From: Argentina anserina
Taxonomy: Eukaryota > Streptophyta > Magnoliopsida > Rosales > Rosaceae
DNA length: 64,000 bases
Assembly (NCBI RefSeq): GCF_933775445.1
Contig: NC_065876.1
Coordinates: 4,402,001 to 4,466,000, forward strand
Direction of reading: 5' to 3'
In this document: positions 10,757-23,676 of the stretch, in pieces
Layout: each line of letters opens with the position of its first letter
Position numbering within the stretch: the stretch's first letter is position 1
Notes under the pieces: generated by a model
Databases searched by the model: none
What the model was told of the DNA's origin: nothing
Seen by the model: only the letters and a program-made list of their open reading frames with translations
Made by a program: the position numbers and the translations under genes

Positions 10757-12040
10757 TCGTCTTTTCTGTTATTCCCATCCCATTCTTTTGCAATTGATTT
10801 GTAGCTGATATGCAATAATTGAATTTTTTTTTTCCTTTTTGTATTACAGTACGTGAACCTTTAATTTTCAATGAAGGTGTTGATTTTTCTGGTATAGTAG
10901 ATTACAACTCAATCAGTTTATTAACGATAAATTAAGAATCTCAATATCCGATTAATATTTAGAGACGACTCTCATGTTTTGAAAATGAGTTATTTATGAA
11001 ATAGACATCTAGCTACTATCTTGGCGCTTATACGTATAATTATGATCCAACAATGAGGATCGGAACAGACCCTAATCGTATGCCTATAACTAGCCTAGTT
11101 AACGTCTAAACCAATATGGGAAATTAAGAAACCTAGCTAGATTATTATGGAGTGACAACGAATTAATCATTACGTAGGAGGTGGACTGACCTTAATTAAG
11201 GCATATTGATGCATGATCTACGTTGTAGAAGGAGTTCAAAGTTACATGTACAGTATAGTTAACTGGCCGGTTTAGGAACAAATTAATGCACATGCATGCT
11301 AATAAAATGATCAAATTAAAATTCAACTTTTGAATTTCTGAATACCTAGCTAACGTTAGAAATTACTCTTGTGAGTAAACTCAGAGTGGGTTTTCGAAGT
11401 TTCGAATTAAGTTCTTTTTGGAAGAGGAATAAATCTTAATTTGCATGTATGAATGTAAGCATAAAGAACTTTTACAAGAAACTTAGATTTACTTACTCCA
11501 TATTTGATATTCCGACACTAATTACTAATCTAAAAATGTCATTACAACTTGTTTCCCTTACGCTTACCCAACAAAAAAAGTGTCTCTAACGTTGCATTTA
11601 TATCAACCATAAAATTTTTTGATTCATATATTCGTTCATATATAAGAAGAACCGCTCACGAAAGTTAGAGGCACTGGTACAAGCGTACAACAACAAAAAC
11701 ATTGGACCATAAGTAATCAATATGTTTTTGTTCAGTTGCATGAAAGAATTCTCCATCCGGCCCTCTTTGAGGAGAGATGGGGATTAACCCGCGAGCCTGG
11801 ATGACCTCCGAATGGAGGGATAGCTCTCCCAACACCCAATATTGCATCCACAAGGCCTCTTTGCTTAAGCTGCACTAGGTTTTATCCACTACTGTAACCA
11901 AGTGTTGGTATCATAAGTAATCAACAAAAAAATATCGCTTTTATTTCTTAGTAAATATTCACAAACTCAGTTAGAGAACAAAGATAAGTATAGCTCCTAT
12001 TTTATTTCCGATGGTGACACTCTAGCCTGAAGTTGTATGA
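10757..12040. other. Noncoding DNA between two hAT elements
   Basis: AT-rich sequence with no open frame that looks like a protein. A modestly GC-richer stretch at 11740-11860 reads open on the minus strand but resembles nothing I recognise. Confidence 0.5.
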
Positions 12041-12668
12041 GTTGGTACTAGGGGTGGATATGCAGACCTAAAAACCGAAAATATCCGAATTCAAATCGAA
12101 TCTGAAAAAATTAAAAATAAAAAAAAATCAAACTGAAAATAAGAAAACCGAACCGAACCGATTATGTTTGGATTGGGTTTTAGGTTTAGTCCCTTATAAA
12201 CCGAACGAAACCGAACCGACCTAAATAACTCGAAGTCAACAGTCAACGTCATCATTTTGGTATATTTTTACTTTTATTATTTAAAAAAAAAAAAGTAAAA
12301 CTAAAGTTAGCATAAACATAATGGGCCTAATCAATCGTGCGGCCTCTTTCATATCTGTAATAACCCCAATTTTTCAAAACGATATTTGATTTGAAGTAAA
12401 TTCTATAAAGTTTTGAAATTCATTTAAATTGAATTTGATTTGTTTGCAAACGTTACGAAACGGAAGCATTCCGAGAACGTTTAATAAGAAAACGTTACGT
12501 TTCCGAACGAATTTATCGACTTTTATTCCGTCGCTCGGTTTCAAAAACTTCATTCACGAAAGTTGTAGAGCTCGGCGATACGAGTTCGTGAGTATGTGAC
12601 GCGTTCGAAACGGACATCGTATGTAAAAGTTATTCACGTCGGAAGTTAGTTTCCGATTTGGAAACTAG

Positions 12669-12678
12669 TATAAAAAGG
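12669..12678 (+). promoter_or_regulatory. Candidate TATA box of the solo LTR
   Basis: TATAAAAAGG about 313 bp into the LTR, equivalent to the TATA box seen in the intact element's 5' LTR. Confidence 0.5.
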
Positions 12679-12725
12679 AAATTTTTTTAACTAGGGTTTC
12701 CATAACAGGAAACCCTTCATTCCGC

Positions 12726-12762
<37 letters not shown>

Positions 12763-13519
12763 CGAAACTTCTTCCTCTTCCTTCAGAAAATTCTTCGATC
12801 CAATCCGGCGAACTCTGGCCGACGTGTCCCTCACCGCCGACGCCAGCAGCCTCGCAACCTCGACGCAGCCCCCCTCCTAGCCAGCCACGATCTCTAGCGC
12901 CGACGTGAAGCCTCGAGCGACTCGCAAGAACCGAACCCAGACGGTCCAAACACTCCGACGAACTCCGACGCTCCCAAGGCCGAAATAGGTGAGGTTTTCA
13001 TCGAATTTGATGTTGGGATGCTTGTTGTGTGAAATTGTGATGTTTTTGGTTTGATTGAGGGAGTTTTGGAGGAGATCGGAGGGGGAGGGATTCGGGGGAG
13101 GTGCCGCCGCCAGGGGTGGCGCGTATGGGTGCGTGCAGGAGGTAGGGACGGCGGGGAAACCGTGGGGAGGGAGAGGGAAGGAAGAGGGTGGTTTTGGAGG
13201 CGGCGGTGGCGTGATACGCGCCGTGGTTAGCCTCGGCGCGTGGGCCCCACGCGCGGCCCGCTGGAGGTGGCGCGTGTGCCACACGCGCCGCCGTGTGAGG
13301 TGGTGGGAACAGTTTTGACAGAAGGGCATTTTGGTAATTTACTGTGTACGGTAAATGTAAATGTAATTTTTATTTACCACGGTAAATGTAATTAAATTTT
13401 ACCTTCGGTAAATGTAAATATAAATTACTTTCAGTAAATGTAAAAAGTAATTTTGTGAAAGGGTAATTTAGTAAATTTTATTTACTGAATTTGTATTTAC
13501 ATTTAAATCGTACGTATAC

Positions 13520-13770
13520 GTACAGAAATACGTATTAATATTTATACGAACAGAAATACGTATTAATATTTATACGTACAGAAATACGTATATAATATTT
13601 ATACGTACAGAAATACGTATTAATATTTATACGTACAGAAATACGTAGTAATATTTATACGTACAGAAATACGTATATAATATTTATACGTACATAAATA
13701 TGTATACATTATTTATACGTACAGAAATACGTATATAATATTTATACGTACAGAAATACGTATTAATTGC
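13520..13770. repeat. TACGTA minisatellite in the solo LTR
   Basis: Nine copies of a 28-29-bp unit (CAGAAATACGTATTAATATT then TATACGTA), separated by self-complementary TACGTA. Some copies read TATATAAT in place of TATTAAT. Confidence 0.85.
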
Positions 13771-14403
13771 ATATTTGTACAGTATCCGGGAATAGTAACA
13801 GTGAATAGTACCACTGAACAGTAACTTCGTAAAACCGAAAATTGCTGAACAGTAACCGATTATTACTGTTTCGGCATTAAAAGGTTACGAAACGATCCTA
13901 AATTCTTTTCTTATCTTTTCAAGGTGATCGTTAAACCGAGGAATGAAATTATCATCGGGAATTGTGGAATTACGCTCGAGTCGTTAAGGTGAGTAAAATC
14001 TCACTGAATTACGAATCTACCCTCGTGGTGATTCAACATTTTTGCAAGTGTGTTATCAAATGAATTACAACATGTATATAATTTAGTGGACTGCATATAT
14101 ACAGTATAATGGTAATAAGTACATATATATATATAGTTCATTAAATTACGTACTGTTATTAATTCATTAAAAATAGTCATTTCGGTGACGGAAAATTGTG
14201 CATGAGTATGTGATTTAAATGGTACAATATGATGTGAGAATATTGTACGTAATTCTTCAGGTGTTTATGAAATATGACATGTATATGATATAGTGGACTA
14301 TGTATATATTGTATGAATGGTAAATGAATACGAATATATATAGGTTGCTATATAATATACTGTTATGATTTGTATTGTGGTGATATCATGAAAGTTTTAA
14401 AAC

Positions 14404-14600
14404 GTACAATATGATGAGTGATTATTGTACATGATTTTAACATTGAGATTGTTAAAAAGTGTGATTTGTCTTCGGACGTGATGTGTGGTACAATATGATG
14501 TGAGATTATTGTACGTGATTTTAACATTGAGATTGTTAAAATGTTGATTTGTCTTCGGACGTGATTTGGTACAATATGATGTGAGATTATTGTACGTGTT
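14404..14600. repeat. ~83-bp tandem repeats in the solo LTR
   Basis: Units start near 14404, 14488 and 14569. Each has GTACAATA paired with TATTGTAC across about 10 bases, and a TTTTAACA...TGTTAAAA stem. Confidence 0.8.
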
Positions 14601-16443
14601 TGGCAAGTCGGAACCTAGCCTTTGGCCGGGCGAAAGTTACGATACAGTTAGAGCTCTAGTCTGTCTGCCTTAGTACTGCATGTGAGGTAACGGGTGGTTA
14701 TCTGCTCATGGGTACTCAGTTTATTTTGGATGTTGGGTAGCGGGTGGCTATCCAATATCAACGGTGTATTACGAGAGGGGTAACAGATGTGTACCAGCGT
14801 TCTTGGTACCAGTATTATAAATGCATTGGGTAACCAGAAGGGTTACTTAATTTCCTCATGAGCGTTTTCTTTCATATTTCTTTGGGTCAACCAGATGGGC
14901 TGACCATTGACTCATGAGGGCATTTATATTTGTTGTTTTGTGATCTTTCGTATATTTTGATATGCGAATTATATTTTGATTTTACTCATACGAGCTATAA
15001 GCTTACCGGGTTTGTGTTTACAATCCCGGTGCACCAATTCGATGGTGTAGGGGATAATTCTGCAGGTGCTGATTAGTGGGGGTTGAGTGACGACTACAGA
15101 GGCTCGAAGTCGTTCGTATCCTACATGTGGTGAGGTTTTAGCGTGATTTGTGTGTGAGAAGTTGTGTAATTTCATTTGTGAGATTTGTGAGTGATTTGTG
15201 AGGATTATTACATTCCATTTTATGTATGGATTATAAATTGGGGTTGTAATAATTGGTTGACTGAGTTGTATTGAGAACTCAGAATTGATCCGCTGTTACA
15301 CTTTTATGATTTCGATTTATTTGAGATTATTCGGTGTTTAACGACTTTAGAATTTTGAGTTTTTAAGCTTGAAATTTTGGGGTCGTTACAATATCTCAGA
15401 CAAAAAAAAACTTACGGTCATCTCTCTATTTCTAAATCTTCACTCCTTAATTTAGCATTATATTAAAAGTTCACTTCATTCCTCAATACCAGTTTACATA
15501 ACTCCTCCTTCCTTCCTCTTTTCCCCTCCCTCCTCCCTCAATCTCCATTTCATGTTGCCTCTCTTTGTACCGTGACTCTAAAAATTGAATTATTTAATCA
15601 ATGATTCTATTAATGTTTCATATTCTCAGTGAATAAGTATCAATAACGGCTCATATGAGACGTGAAAGACGGTTTGGACAAACCATACGACCTACACGAC
15701 AGACTTAGTGAGGTTCAATTACTTAAACCCACAGGAAGTGCGAACATTTTTGTTCCTCGCTTATTTGAATGCAATTGAGTTTTTTGTACTTGAGTTAAAA
15801 TATAGATTGTGAAGATGTTAGAGCCAATTAGGTATAGAATAATCAATTAGACATTTTGTTTTTCATCTTTATGTTAAATTTTGTACTTTGAAATTAATGT
15901 CTAATATTACGTATTTTACATACGGGTAAAATCGAAAAAAAAAAAACCGAACCGAACCGTGCGGGTTAGGTCGGGTTATGGGTCACAGTCTCTAAAATGA
16001 AAAAACCGAACTGAACCAAACTAAATTATAAATTTAAGTTGGGTTATGAGTTTTGTCCAAAACCGAACCTTAGTGACGCGTGTTCACCCCTAGTTGGTCC
16101 GGTTAAGTCTATTCTTAAAAAAAATCACTTCAAAACTTACAAAAAGAGGATTATATATAATATAGGGAGTGTAAACTTTATTTCCCTAGATTCCTAAGAC
16201 CATAATTCTGCTATCCACCATAAATAATAATATACATAGCCATAATAAGACCAACCCCGTCACCTCCTTCAGTTCTTTTTCTTAATTATAATTTTCCGTT
16301 GTATATATATGTGTATATCTATATCTGTATATTAATGCAGAAAGAGAAAAGGGAAAGAGATTGGTGAGATAAGACTGGTCAAATGTACAGAGAAACCTTG
16401 CATGGAACGAGTTACCAAAAGATTTTACACATTTTGGCTTCAG

Positions 16444-16471
16444 GTCTCTCTCTGTCTCTCTCTCTCTCTCT
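16444..16471 (+). repeat. (CT)n tract upstream of the bHLH gene
   Basis: CT-rich microsatellite just upstream of the TATA-like motif of the bHLH137-like gene. Confidence 0.8.
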
Positions 16472-16480
16472 CTGTAAGTC

Positions 16481-16488
16481 TATATAAG
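16481..16488 (+). promoter_or_regulatory. Candidate TATA box of the bHLH137-like gene
   Basis: TATATAAG lies 181 bp upstream of the ATG and just after the CT tract. It would give a 5' UTR of roughly 150 nt. Position and sequence only; not tested. Confidence 0.45.
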
Positions 16489-16661
16489 CCTCTGCCTTTC
16501 TTGGTTTTCTCTCAGAGACCCCCACTACTTTTCTTGACTGTTACTTCTGCCTTCACTTGTTTCATCAACCCAAGCCAAGCAGCAACCCCCCTCTTCCATC
16601 ACTTTCTTGATTACTTCTTCTGTTTTCCAATTCCAAACCTCTATCTCTGCAGATATAGAGC

Positions 16662-17072
16662 ATGGCAGCCTTTTCTCACCAGCATCTACTCCACCACCCT
16701 TTTCTCTTTGACTCTATTCTCTTTCCAGGCACTCCCACCAGTACTAATACCAACAACAACAGCAACAATTTCTCTCAATCTCATTTCCCATCTGAGCCTT
16801 TAGTAGTTGAGCAAATGAATATTTATGTTGAGAGTGCAAGAGTTGCTGAGAGCAGTTCGTGTATTGATCAAAGCTCAGGGAAGATTGCTACTTTCAGTGA
16901 CAATGAGCCTTCTGTGACCAAGAAACAGAGCCCAGAATCCTCATCTGTGGTGGATAAGCTTGAGACGGGTGAGCAGGTTACTCAGAAAGTGACGACTCCC
17001 ATGGAAAGGAAGAGAAGAACCAGAAATAATGTCTCATCGCCCCATTCTGCTCAGTCCAAGGTAAACATAGAG

Positions 17073-17108
<36 letters not shown>

Positions 17109-18232
17109 TTTCTACAGAACTTGGGTTCTTTGTTTCTGACTTTGGATTTCTTCTAAAGGTTAATAAGAAGCAAAAGAAAGCTGAAGATGAGAAAAAACCA
17201 AGAGCTGAAAAGAAAGAGCAAGTGAAGGCTGTACAAGAGGTGCAACCTCCAACAGGTTACATTCATGTTAGAGCAAGAAGAGGTCAAGCTACAGATAGCC
17301 ATAGCCTTGCTGAGAGGGTACTATTTCCTACTACTTCTACTGGTTTCTCAGACACTTCATTTAAACAAACACTTGGAGTCCAGTTTCACCTATCATTTCA
17401 GATTCCCCCTTTTTTTTATCGACAAAAACATTAAACTTCATTAGTTCATTATATGCCCTATTATGGTTTGCCAATGTTCAGATTATGCCCACAATGTTAA
17501 TTTTGTAGCTTTGTGCTTTTCAGGTAAGAAGAGAAAAAATCAGTGAGAGGATGAAGATGCTGCAACGTCTTGTTCCTGGTTGTGACAAGGTGGAGCACCT
17601 CCCTTCCTTCCTTGTCTTCAGCTTGTCTTTGTTAAAAAGATAAGGACTTGTTTATATGTTTTATGGTTTAATTTTCTGACATACTCATGTGGATTTGCTT
17701 AAATAATAGGTAACTGGAAGGGCTGTGATGTTGGATGAGATTATCAATTATGTTCAGTCCCTACAAAATCAAGTGGAGGTACCAATATAATTGAACCAAT
17801 CTTTTTTTACTCTCTGGTGTTGTAATAGTTAAAAAATGAACTTTTTAGCCAGTGTGATATATTTTAATTACCAGCTTCTTTTCTTTTCAGTTCCTCTCAA
17901 TGAAGCTTGCTTCTGTGAATCCAATGCTCTATGAGTTTGGTCCAGACCTTGGTGATATGATGTTCAAACAAGAGGTACATCTTAAAAGTTTGCTCAAACA
18001 TTTTTTTCAACTATCAGTAACAACCCAAATCTCTTAAAAGCTGATAATATCTACATGAATGTTCAGGCATCACCATTTTCAACTGGACCACAATGCAGTC
18101 TAACACGGCCAGCAGATTTTGCTGATACCTCTACCACCACTGCCACCACCACTTTCACCGCAGCTATTAACAACTATCCGTTTCTGGATTCTCTTCTACT
18201 CCAGCCGTCACCGAGGCCGACTGCCTTCCATC

Positions 18233-18267
<35 letters not shown>

Positions 18268-18474
18268 ATATACTTGTTATATGTTAAATTGTTAACCAAT
18301 TATCCTGAGATAGCAAGATGTTACAACTTGAGGCTGTAATATACTATGACATTTTTCTGACCATGACAAACATATCATTTTCAGGACAGTGAGAGCCTAT
18401 TGTGGGACGCGGAAGATCAAAGACAAAGCTTTCTTAATCCATCTGGGTTCAACAACTTGTGTTCTTTCAATTAA
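16662..18474 (+). CDS. bHLH transcription factor, bHLH137-like
   Basis: Seven coding exons: 16662-17060, 17159-17317, 17524-17589, 17710-17778, 17891-17974, 18067-18234 and 18385-18474. All junctions are GT-AG and all introns are phase 0, giving 344 residues. The N-terminus (MAAFSHQHLLHHPFLFDSIL) is low-complexity and Asn/Ser rich. A Lys/Arg-rich stretch precedes YIHVRARRGQATDSHSLAER. The bHLH domain spans about residues 178-235, with His181, Glu185 and Arg189 forming the E-box/G-box-reading triad, then helix 2 (MLDEIINYVQSLQNQVEFLS). The C-terminus SGFNNLCSFN resembles the end of Arabidopsis bHLH137. Such proteins dimerise and bind DNA in the nucleus; the target genes are unknown. Introns 1 and 6 hold (TA)n runs. 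Confidence 0.92.
17077..17106. repeat. (AT)n microsatellite in bHLH intron 1
   Basis: About 15 AT units inside the first intron, 16 bp after the donor site. Confidence 0.9.
18236..18264. repeat. (TA)n microsatellite at the bHLH intron 6 donor
   Basis: The donor GT at 18235 runs directly into about 14 TA units, so repeat length changes lie within the splice-donor context. Confidence 0.85.
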
Positions 18475-21400
18475 TATCATGCACCAACAAGAAGCTGCCT
18501 GCCCTACCAAGTATATGGTTGGCCCTCAATTCCTGTCTCGTAATTTTATTCAAACATAAACACTGTTCTGGTTCTAATCAGCTTCTTAAAAATATCCTTA
18601 CTTTGTTGACTTACAAAGCTCACTTAAATTTCCAGTTTTCTGTGAGGAACTATAAAGCATCCAACATCTCAGAATCAAATCCAAGTATCAGTTCCATTGG
18701 AGACCACGTACTGGCTTTGCTTTTAGCTTAGCTTAGCTTCTTCTTCAACCAAGTTAAACTAAAAGCATTGGTTTCAACTTTCAAGTACAATATATGAATA
18801 AAGGTAGAGCTAGAGGGCAGCAATTTCAATGGATGAAGAAAGAACACAAATTAAAAAGGACAGATGAAACCCGACCAAAGAAGACCAAGATCTTTTCTAG
18901 ATCCCTTGTTCCTGTCCATTCTGGATTATTTGCATGCACAAATTCCAAGAAACCCTGTAACCTTTGTATTATCATTGTTAGATATTACAATGTAATAAAA
19001 ATTTATCATTGAATACTTTGACTCATTCATGGATTCTGAGGTGGTTACAGTTTTTCCTGTTATTTCAGTTAACTATTTCTATCGTCTTGTGATAGTTTTC
19101 TTCTTTGCCTTCTTAATTCTTAAATCGAGAAAGCAGAGGAAGAGTAATAAAAAGCCTGGAATGGAGGAAGGTGCATGGGTTTGAATGTTTGATTCGGTTT
19201 CGTGGGAGGGTGTAGTTGACATGACTGGTTATGTAGTTGTTGTGTTGGAATCTTGGCGTTTATTATTTGTGAGCTGAGCTTTCTGAGGTTAATTCCCCCT
19301 ATCCCACCTATCTAAAGGTTCTAAATTTTTCTGGACAGAGCATCACATCTACAGCAGCAGGAGATTATATACGCCGATTACTAAAGTCTTTTGCACATTA
19401 TATGGTTGAAATTAATTCATCACATTCTGGTTATCCTCTTCTTTAGTTCTTTCTATTCGAAACACTATAACTTGTGTTGCGAAATTAACTACCTAGTGAG
19501 TATCTCCAACGGTGGTATCAAAATTCACCACGAAGCTTAAATGACATCAATTGAAAAACAAAAAACCATCCAGCTGAGTTGTCAAATCATACGTAAAATT
19601 ACTTATATTAATCTCAAAAATATGTAATTTAAATTATTGAATCACATTATTATATGGTAGTCGCATATGAATATTCAACAAGTGCTCGATCACTTTAGGC
19701 ATGCCTCTTTTTCAAGCAAATATATAGACATGAGACAAGCTAGTAATTCTAGCCTAGGCTTTACAGAAAATTATACAACTTTGTGAAGACGGATTGCTGT
19801 TTCTGAATGTCCTGTTTGATATATAGGACAAGAATCGAGCAACGTAGACTTAATATGTTTTGCATCATTTAGCCTGATCATAGATGAACCACTACCTCCG
19901 CCATCCTTTTATTTATTTACATTTTCCGAAGGGGAGAGGCAAAATCAATATTGATGTTTAATGCAAAGTAATTTTTCTTCTAGGCAAAATTTTAATAATA
20001 GTACGCCACTTATGCTCCACTCATAAGATTGATATATTTTTTTTCGAATCATTCAAAATGGTACATGATGTTCTAATTACAACGTAAAATAGGTACACAC
20101 CGTTAATTTCTCCGTCATTTGGTTTGATCTCCGTCAAATGTTGAGGACAATTCCGTCTCTTCAAGAAGTGATGAAATAATGTCAAAAAAAAAAACGCAAC
20201 CATTACCCTGCATTCCTGCTCACATCGCCTTGTGTGTTGCAATGTTGGCCACTAACTTTGCTAGCGCTGGTGCCTGGCGGAGCAAACTTATTTTCTTCTT
20301 CTTTTTCTCAACGATGGCGTTGTTTTCTTATTCTTTTTTTAGTTTGTATTTTGGAAGCTAGCGAGAATGGGTTAAAGCTAGGGGCTTAGAGCTTTGAAAT
20401 CTAGCAAATGTTTGATTGATCGAAGCACGTTAGTCTTGTGAAGCTTGGCACGTGCTGAAGAGAGAGCTTAGCCATGACGGTGTTGGGTTGCTGATTGTCC
20501 TGAGCAATATTGACTCCAGGTGCATCCAGATTGGGCAAAAGAAGCAAGATTGCAAGCTATTTCGAATGCATAAGCTTTTCAGCGGTGTGTGTGTTAGATC
20601 TCTGCATATTTTAGATTAGATTCAAAATATTGATGTGGAAGTGTGTATAATATCTATGAGCCTTTATTGGAAAGAGAGAGGTAACTATAGGAATTGAATA
20701 TAATCCTCAAAGATGATATATGATTGAGTTTTGAGACACCATCACAAAACTGACAGCGAAGAAATTGAATTGCATAAGGATACTGGGTTTCTCTTTTGTG
20801 AAAAAGAGAGGAGAATATGAAAATGAATGAATGGGTAAGTGGAGGTGTCAGCAAATGGGTGGGTAACAAGGTAAGAGAAAATAGAAAAATTGAAACTAAA
20901 AAAAAATGACATAGATATGTGTTTATCATTAAGACTTAAGAAACAATTTTACCCTTAAAATTATATTAGAGTAATGGAGTTATTGACCGGCTATACTATA
21001 ACGGGTCAAATTATCAATCTTGGCTACTATTGAGATTGTTTTGAAACAATATACACCAATTTTATAAGTGAGTTAAATATCGTGTACTGTTCTTAAAATT
21101 TTGTCTTTCTTCTTCGTTAAACCTATTGCATCGAGGAAGCTTTTGCCTCCCGGCCATGTTGATCATCGAGCTCCAAAAGAAACATAAATGAGAAGATGGC
21201 GATCGAGCCGAAATAATTGTTCTCTTCCCCAAAGTATGAATGTTGATACAGTTTCATTTAGAGGACCACTACTCCCATCAAATCATTTTTACCTCGAGGA
21301 CACATGACTGTCACATGCAGGCTTCTCATTCAATGCATTTACCAAACAAGATGATATAATTGTTGTTCTGAATTCTGATACTAACAGAACGATCAATCTC

Positions 21401-21782
21401 AAAGGCCATTGCAGTTGCGCGCAGATATATACTGCATGTATATAATGCTTCACCAAATGAACGACAATAATGAATGAATTTACTGCATGAACCAAAAACT
21501 ATACGGTATCAATTTTAAGTTCTATATATGAGGCGTAGTCTGTGCTTACTACCAATCACATACAGATAGGAGGTACGATCAGAGCGGGATGCATCATTCA
21601 TCGCTTTTATAATGTCGATCGATCGATGGTATTCATGGTGACATCACTGACATGAATTCATTATCTCAACTCGATCGATCATCTTTACTACAGTGTATAT
21701 ATATATATATATATATTTATCCACAAGCCAATTAGTTATTTATCAGTGGACATAAAAGATGCATATATGCAATAGTACTTTA
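18475..21782. other. Noncoding region downstream of the bHLH gene
   Basis: It starts with the bHLH 3' UTR, probably to about 19020. Beyond that I see no exon. A stretch starting TATCTCCAACGGTGG (19502) resembles one end of a Harbinger-type MITE without a clear partner. A (TA)n run lies at about 21695-21716. Confidence 0.5.
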
Positions 21783-22087
21783 AAGCATCTCCACCGGTAT
21801 TGAAATTTAATTTTCTAATGATTTGTCAATATTAGAGGTAATTTTGACTTTTTGAGCTCCAGCATAATTGCTTAAGGGTTGCTAACTTTGATAATTACTA
21901 AATAAATTTGCTAAATTTGTCAATTGACTTAAGCATTGCTATTCGCTCCACTCGATCGTGTCAGTCGCCGAGATTTTAAAACAAAATATTTAGCAATTAT
22001 TGTTAGAGCAACATTATTAAATTAATTGCTAAAACTCATATGTTAGCTAAATATAACAATTTAATAGATGTCAGTGACAGATGCTCT
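21783..22087. mobile_element. Candidate Harbinger-type MITE, degenerate
   Basis: The left end AAAGCATCTCCACCGG and the reverse complement of the right end (AGAGCATCTGTCACTG) form imperfect inverted repeats of the common plant GAGCATCTCC type, around an AT-rich core. I cannot see a clean 3-bp target duplication, so the boundaries are approximate. Confidence 0.5.
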
Positions 22088-22429
22088 TTTTGATGAAAAA
22101 AATAACTTCATTCCTAATTAGCTAATTGTAAATATGGCTTATTACGGATCAGAGGTAAATCCTGCCAAACCAAATTGTCGTAGGAAGACCAAAATTTGCT
22201 AAAATATGCGAGTTAATTGGCTTGCAAAAAGATCGATCGACATGCTTGAGCTGGCCCTATGGAGGAAAACAATGCATGTGGTTTTTGTGTTCTACCTGCT
22301 ATTTTATATTGACCCACATTTTTTTTAGTCAATTCACTGAAAAATCATTAAAAGAGGGGGCACAAACAACGAAAACAAGAAACTAGCTAGACAAAGTAAC
22401 TAGTAAAGAGAACAACATGGCTTAATGAG

Positions 22430-23100
22430 GACACGGCAAACCATCGTTCCTCAACACCGAAAAGAGGGAAGTTGGGGGCGTATTTGCCCACTCCGTAGAG
22501 CACAACTTCTCCATTGCAAGCTTTGCCGTGGCATCAACAACGCGGTTAGCATTACGCGGAATCCAATTTCAGAAAACTTTCTCAAACAAAGAGCTCAACT
22601 GAAGCACATTCCTTAAAAAAAGCACCGACCTCCAATTAGCACATACATCACCCCTTAGAGCATTTATGAATTTTTTTCAGTCCCCTTCCACCACAACCTT
22701 CTTAACACTAATATTAGCTGTCTTTTCAAGCCCTAACAAAGTGGCATTCGACTCTGCCTCCACCGCCGAATTGTGGGAGCTCAAAACACTTGCACATGCA
22801 ATGCACTCACCCCTAAAGTCACGAATAACCAGCCCTATCGCACTGTTAGGGTGCGTGGACTTCCAAGCTGCATCGAAATTCACTTTGACAAAGTTAGGAG
22901 GAGGAGGCAGCCATGAAGCAACCGTATCATTACCCTCCCTGTCATTCACTAGAATAAGCTGAGCTGCAAACCACTATGAAAAACTGCTTTGAATCCTATC
23001 AATTGTGGCAGTAGGATCTGGAGCAATCTTTTTCATTACAGCTTTACACATTTGCTTCCAAATTTCCCAAGAGGAAGAGCTTAGAAGAATCTTCCCCTAT
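22430..23100 (-). pseudogene. LINE relic: RNase H-like (RVT_3) domain
   Basis: The best frame, 22949-22677, reads FVKVNFDAAWK, then AIGLVIRDFRGECIA, then SAVEAESNATLLGLEKA-type sequence ending VVVEGD. That is the RNase H domain found at the 3' end of plant LINEs and related host genes. Past an in-frame stop the same frame continues to WIPRNANRVVDATAKLAM. Upstream on the same strand is SSSSWEIWKQMCKAVMKKIA, also typical. Several stops make it non-functional. No reverse transcriptase domain is attached. Confidence 0.8.
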
Positions 23101-23288
23101 AATATTGACCCACATGTTATACTTTTATAGGCTCTAAGAAATCAATCGGACCACCCGGTGTAGCTAATTCGATTCTATAATAAACTATGACAGCTCTTGA
23201 ATCATATAGAACCGTTGTATTAATGTGAATAAAGAAAATTCAACTCTAGCTAGCTCTTTGTCATTTGGCTAATGTTATCCGGTAGTAG

Positions 23289-23676
23289 CAGGGGCAGGAA
23301 CTACATTGCTCTAGGGGTCCGGATCCCCCTCAACATCTTACCAAATGTTAATTACATGTGTTATCTTACTATGGAATAGAAGGGATTTCATGCAATTGAC
23401 TGTATAGGACCCCCCCCCCCCTCCTTAAGAAATTTGTACTGCGCACCTATAAACCTATAAATGAACAAAACTCAAGTATTAGACAACTATTACCAATAAT
23501 ATACCTGCCAAAATTACAAGATGATTGATAATTATAAGAATATACCATCAACTATACACTAGTAATTACCATATTGGTTATATATAATGTTTATTTTTTA
23601 GTTTGATTGCTACAAATTACTATGTTCAAAGTTGGACCTCCCTAGGCCCCTACCCTCTAAATTCTAGTTCCACTAC
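23289..23676. mobile_element. Candidate degenerate TIR element
   Basis: The left end CAGGGGCAGGAACTACA and the reverse complement of the right end (GTGGAACTAGAATTTAGAGG) show a loose inverted repeat of the CAGGGGCGGAACTAGAATT type often seen in plant DNA elements. The target duplication is unclear. Offered as a candidate only. Confidence 0.3.

Larger units (their letters stand above)
12356..15390 (+). repeat. Solo LTR of the Tekay family (3035 bp)
   Basis: It starts TGTAATAACCCC, ends GGGTCGTTACA, and is flanked by a perfect 5-bp target duplication ATATC (12351-12355 and 15391-15395). It is collinear with the reverse complement of 5606-8584. No internal region is attached, so it arose by LTR-LTR recombination after insertion. 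It contains a (CT)n run (about 12727-12760), a GC-rich leader-like stretch (12765-13315) and two tandem arrays. Confidence 0.95.
12049..16092. mobile_element. hAT-type element interrupted by a solo LTR
   Basis: The left end TAGGGGTGGATATG (12049) and right end GTTCACCCCTA (16092) form short terminal inverted repeats. The flanks GTTGGTAC (12041-12048) and GTTGGTCC (16093-16100) are an 8-bp target duplication with one mismatch. Subterminal AACCGAACCGAACC-type repeats occur at both ends (12120-12220, 15940-16070). Removing the 3035-bp solo LTR and one ATATC copy leaves about 1004 bp. No transposase is visible. Confidence 0.82.

Noticed and set aside
10478..10804. Open frames inside the hAT element
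   Set aside because: They consist of the repeated CGGGACGGGA motif and show no transposase or BED/dimerisation domain.
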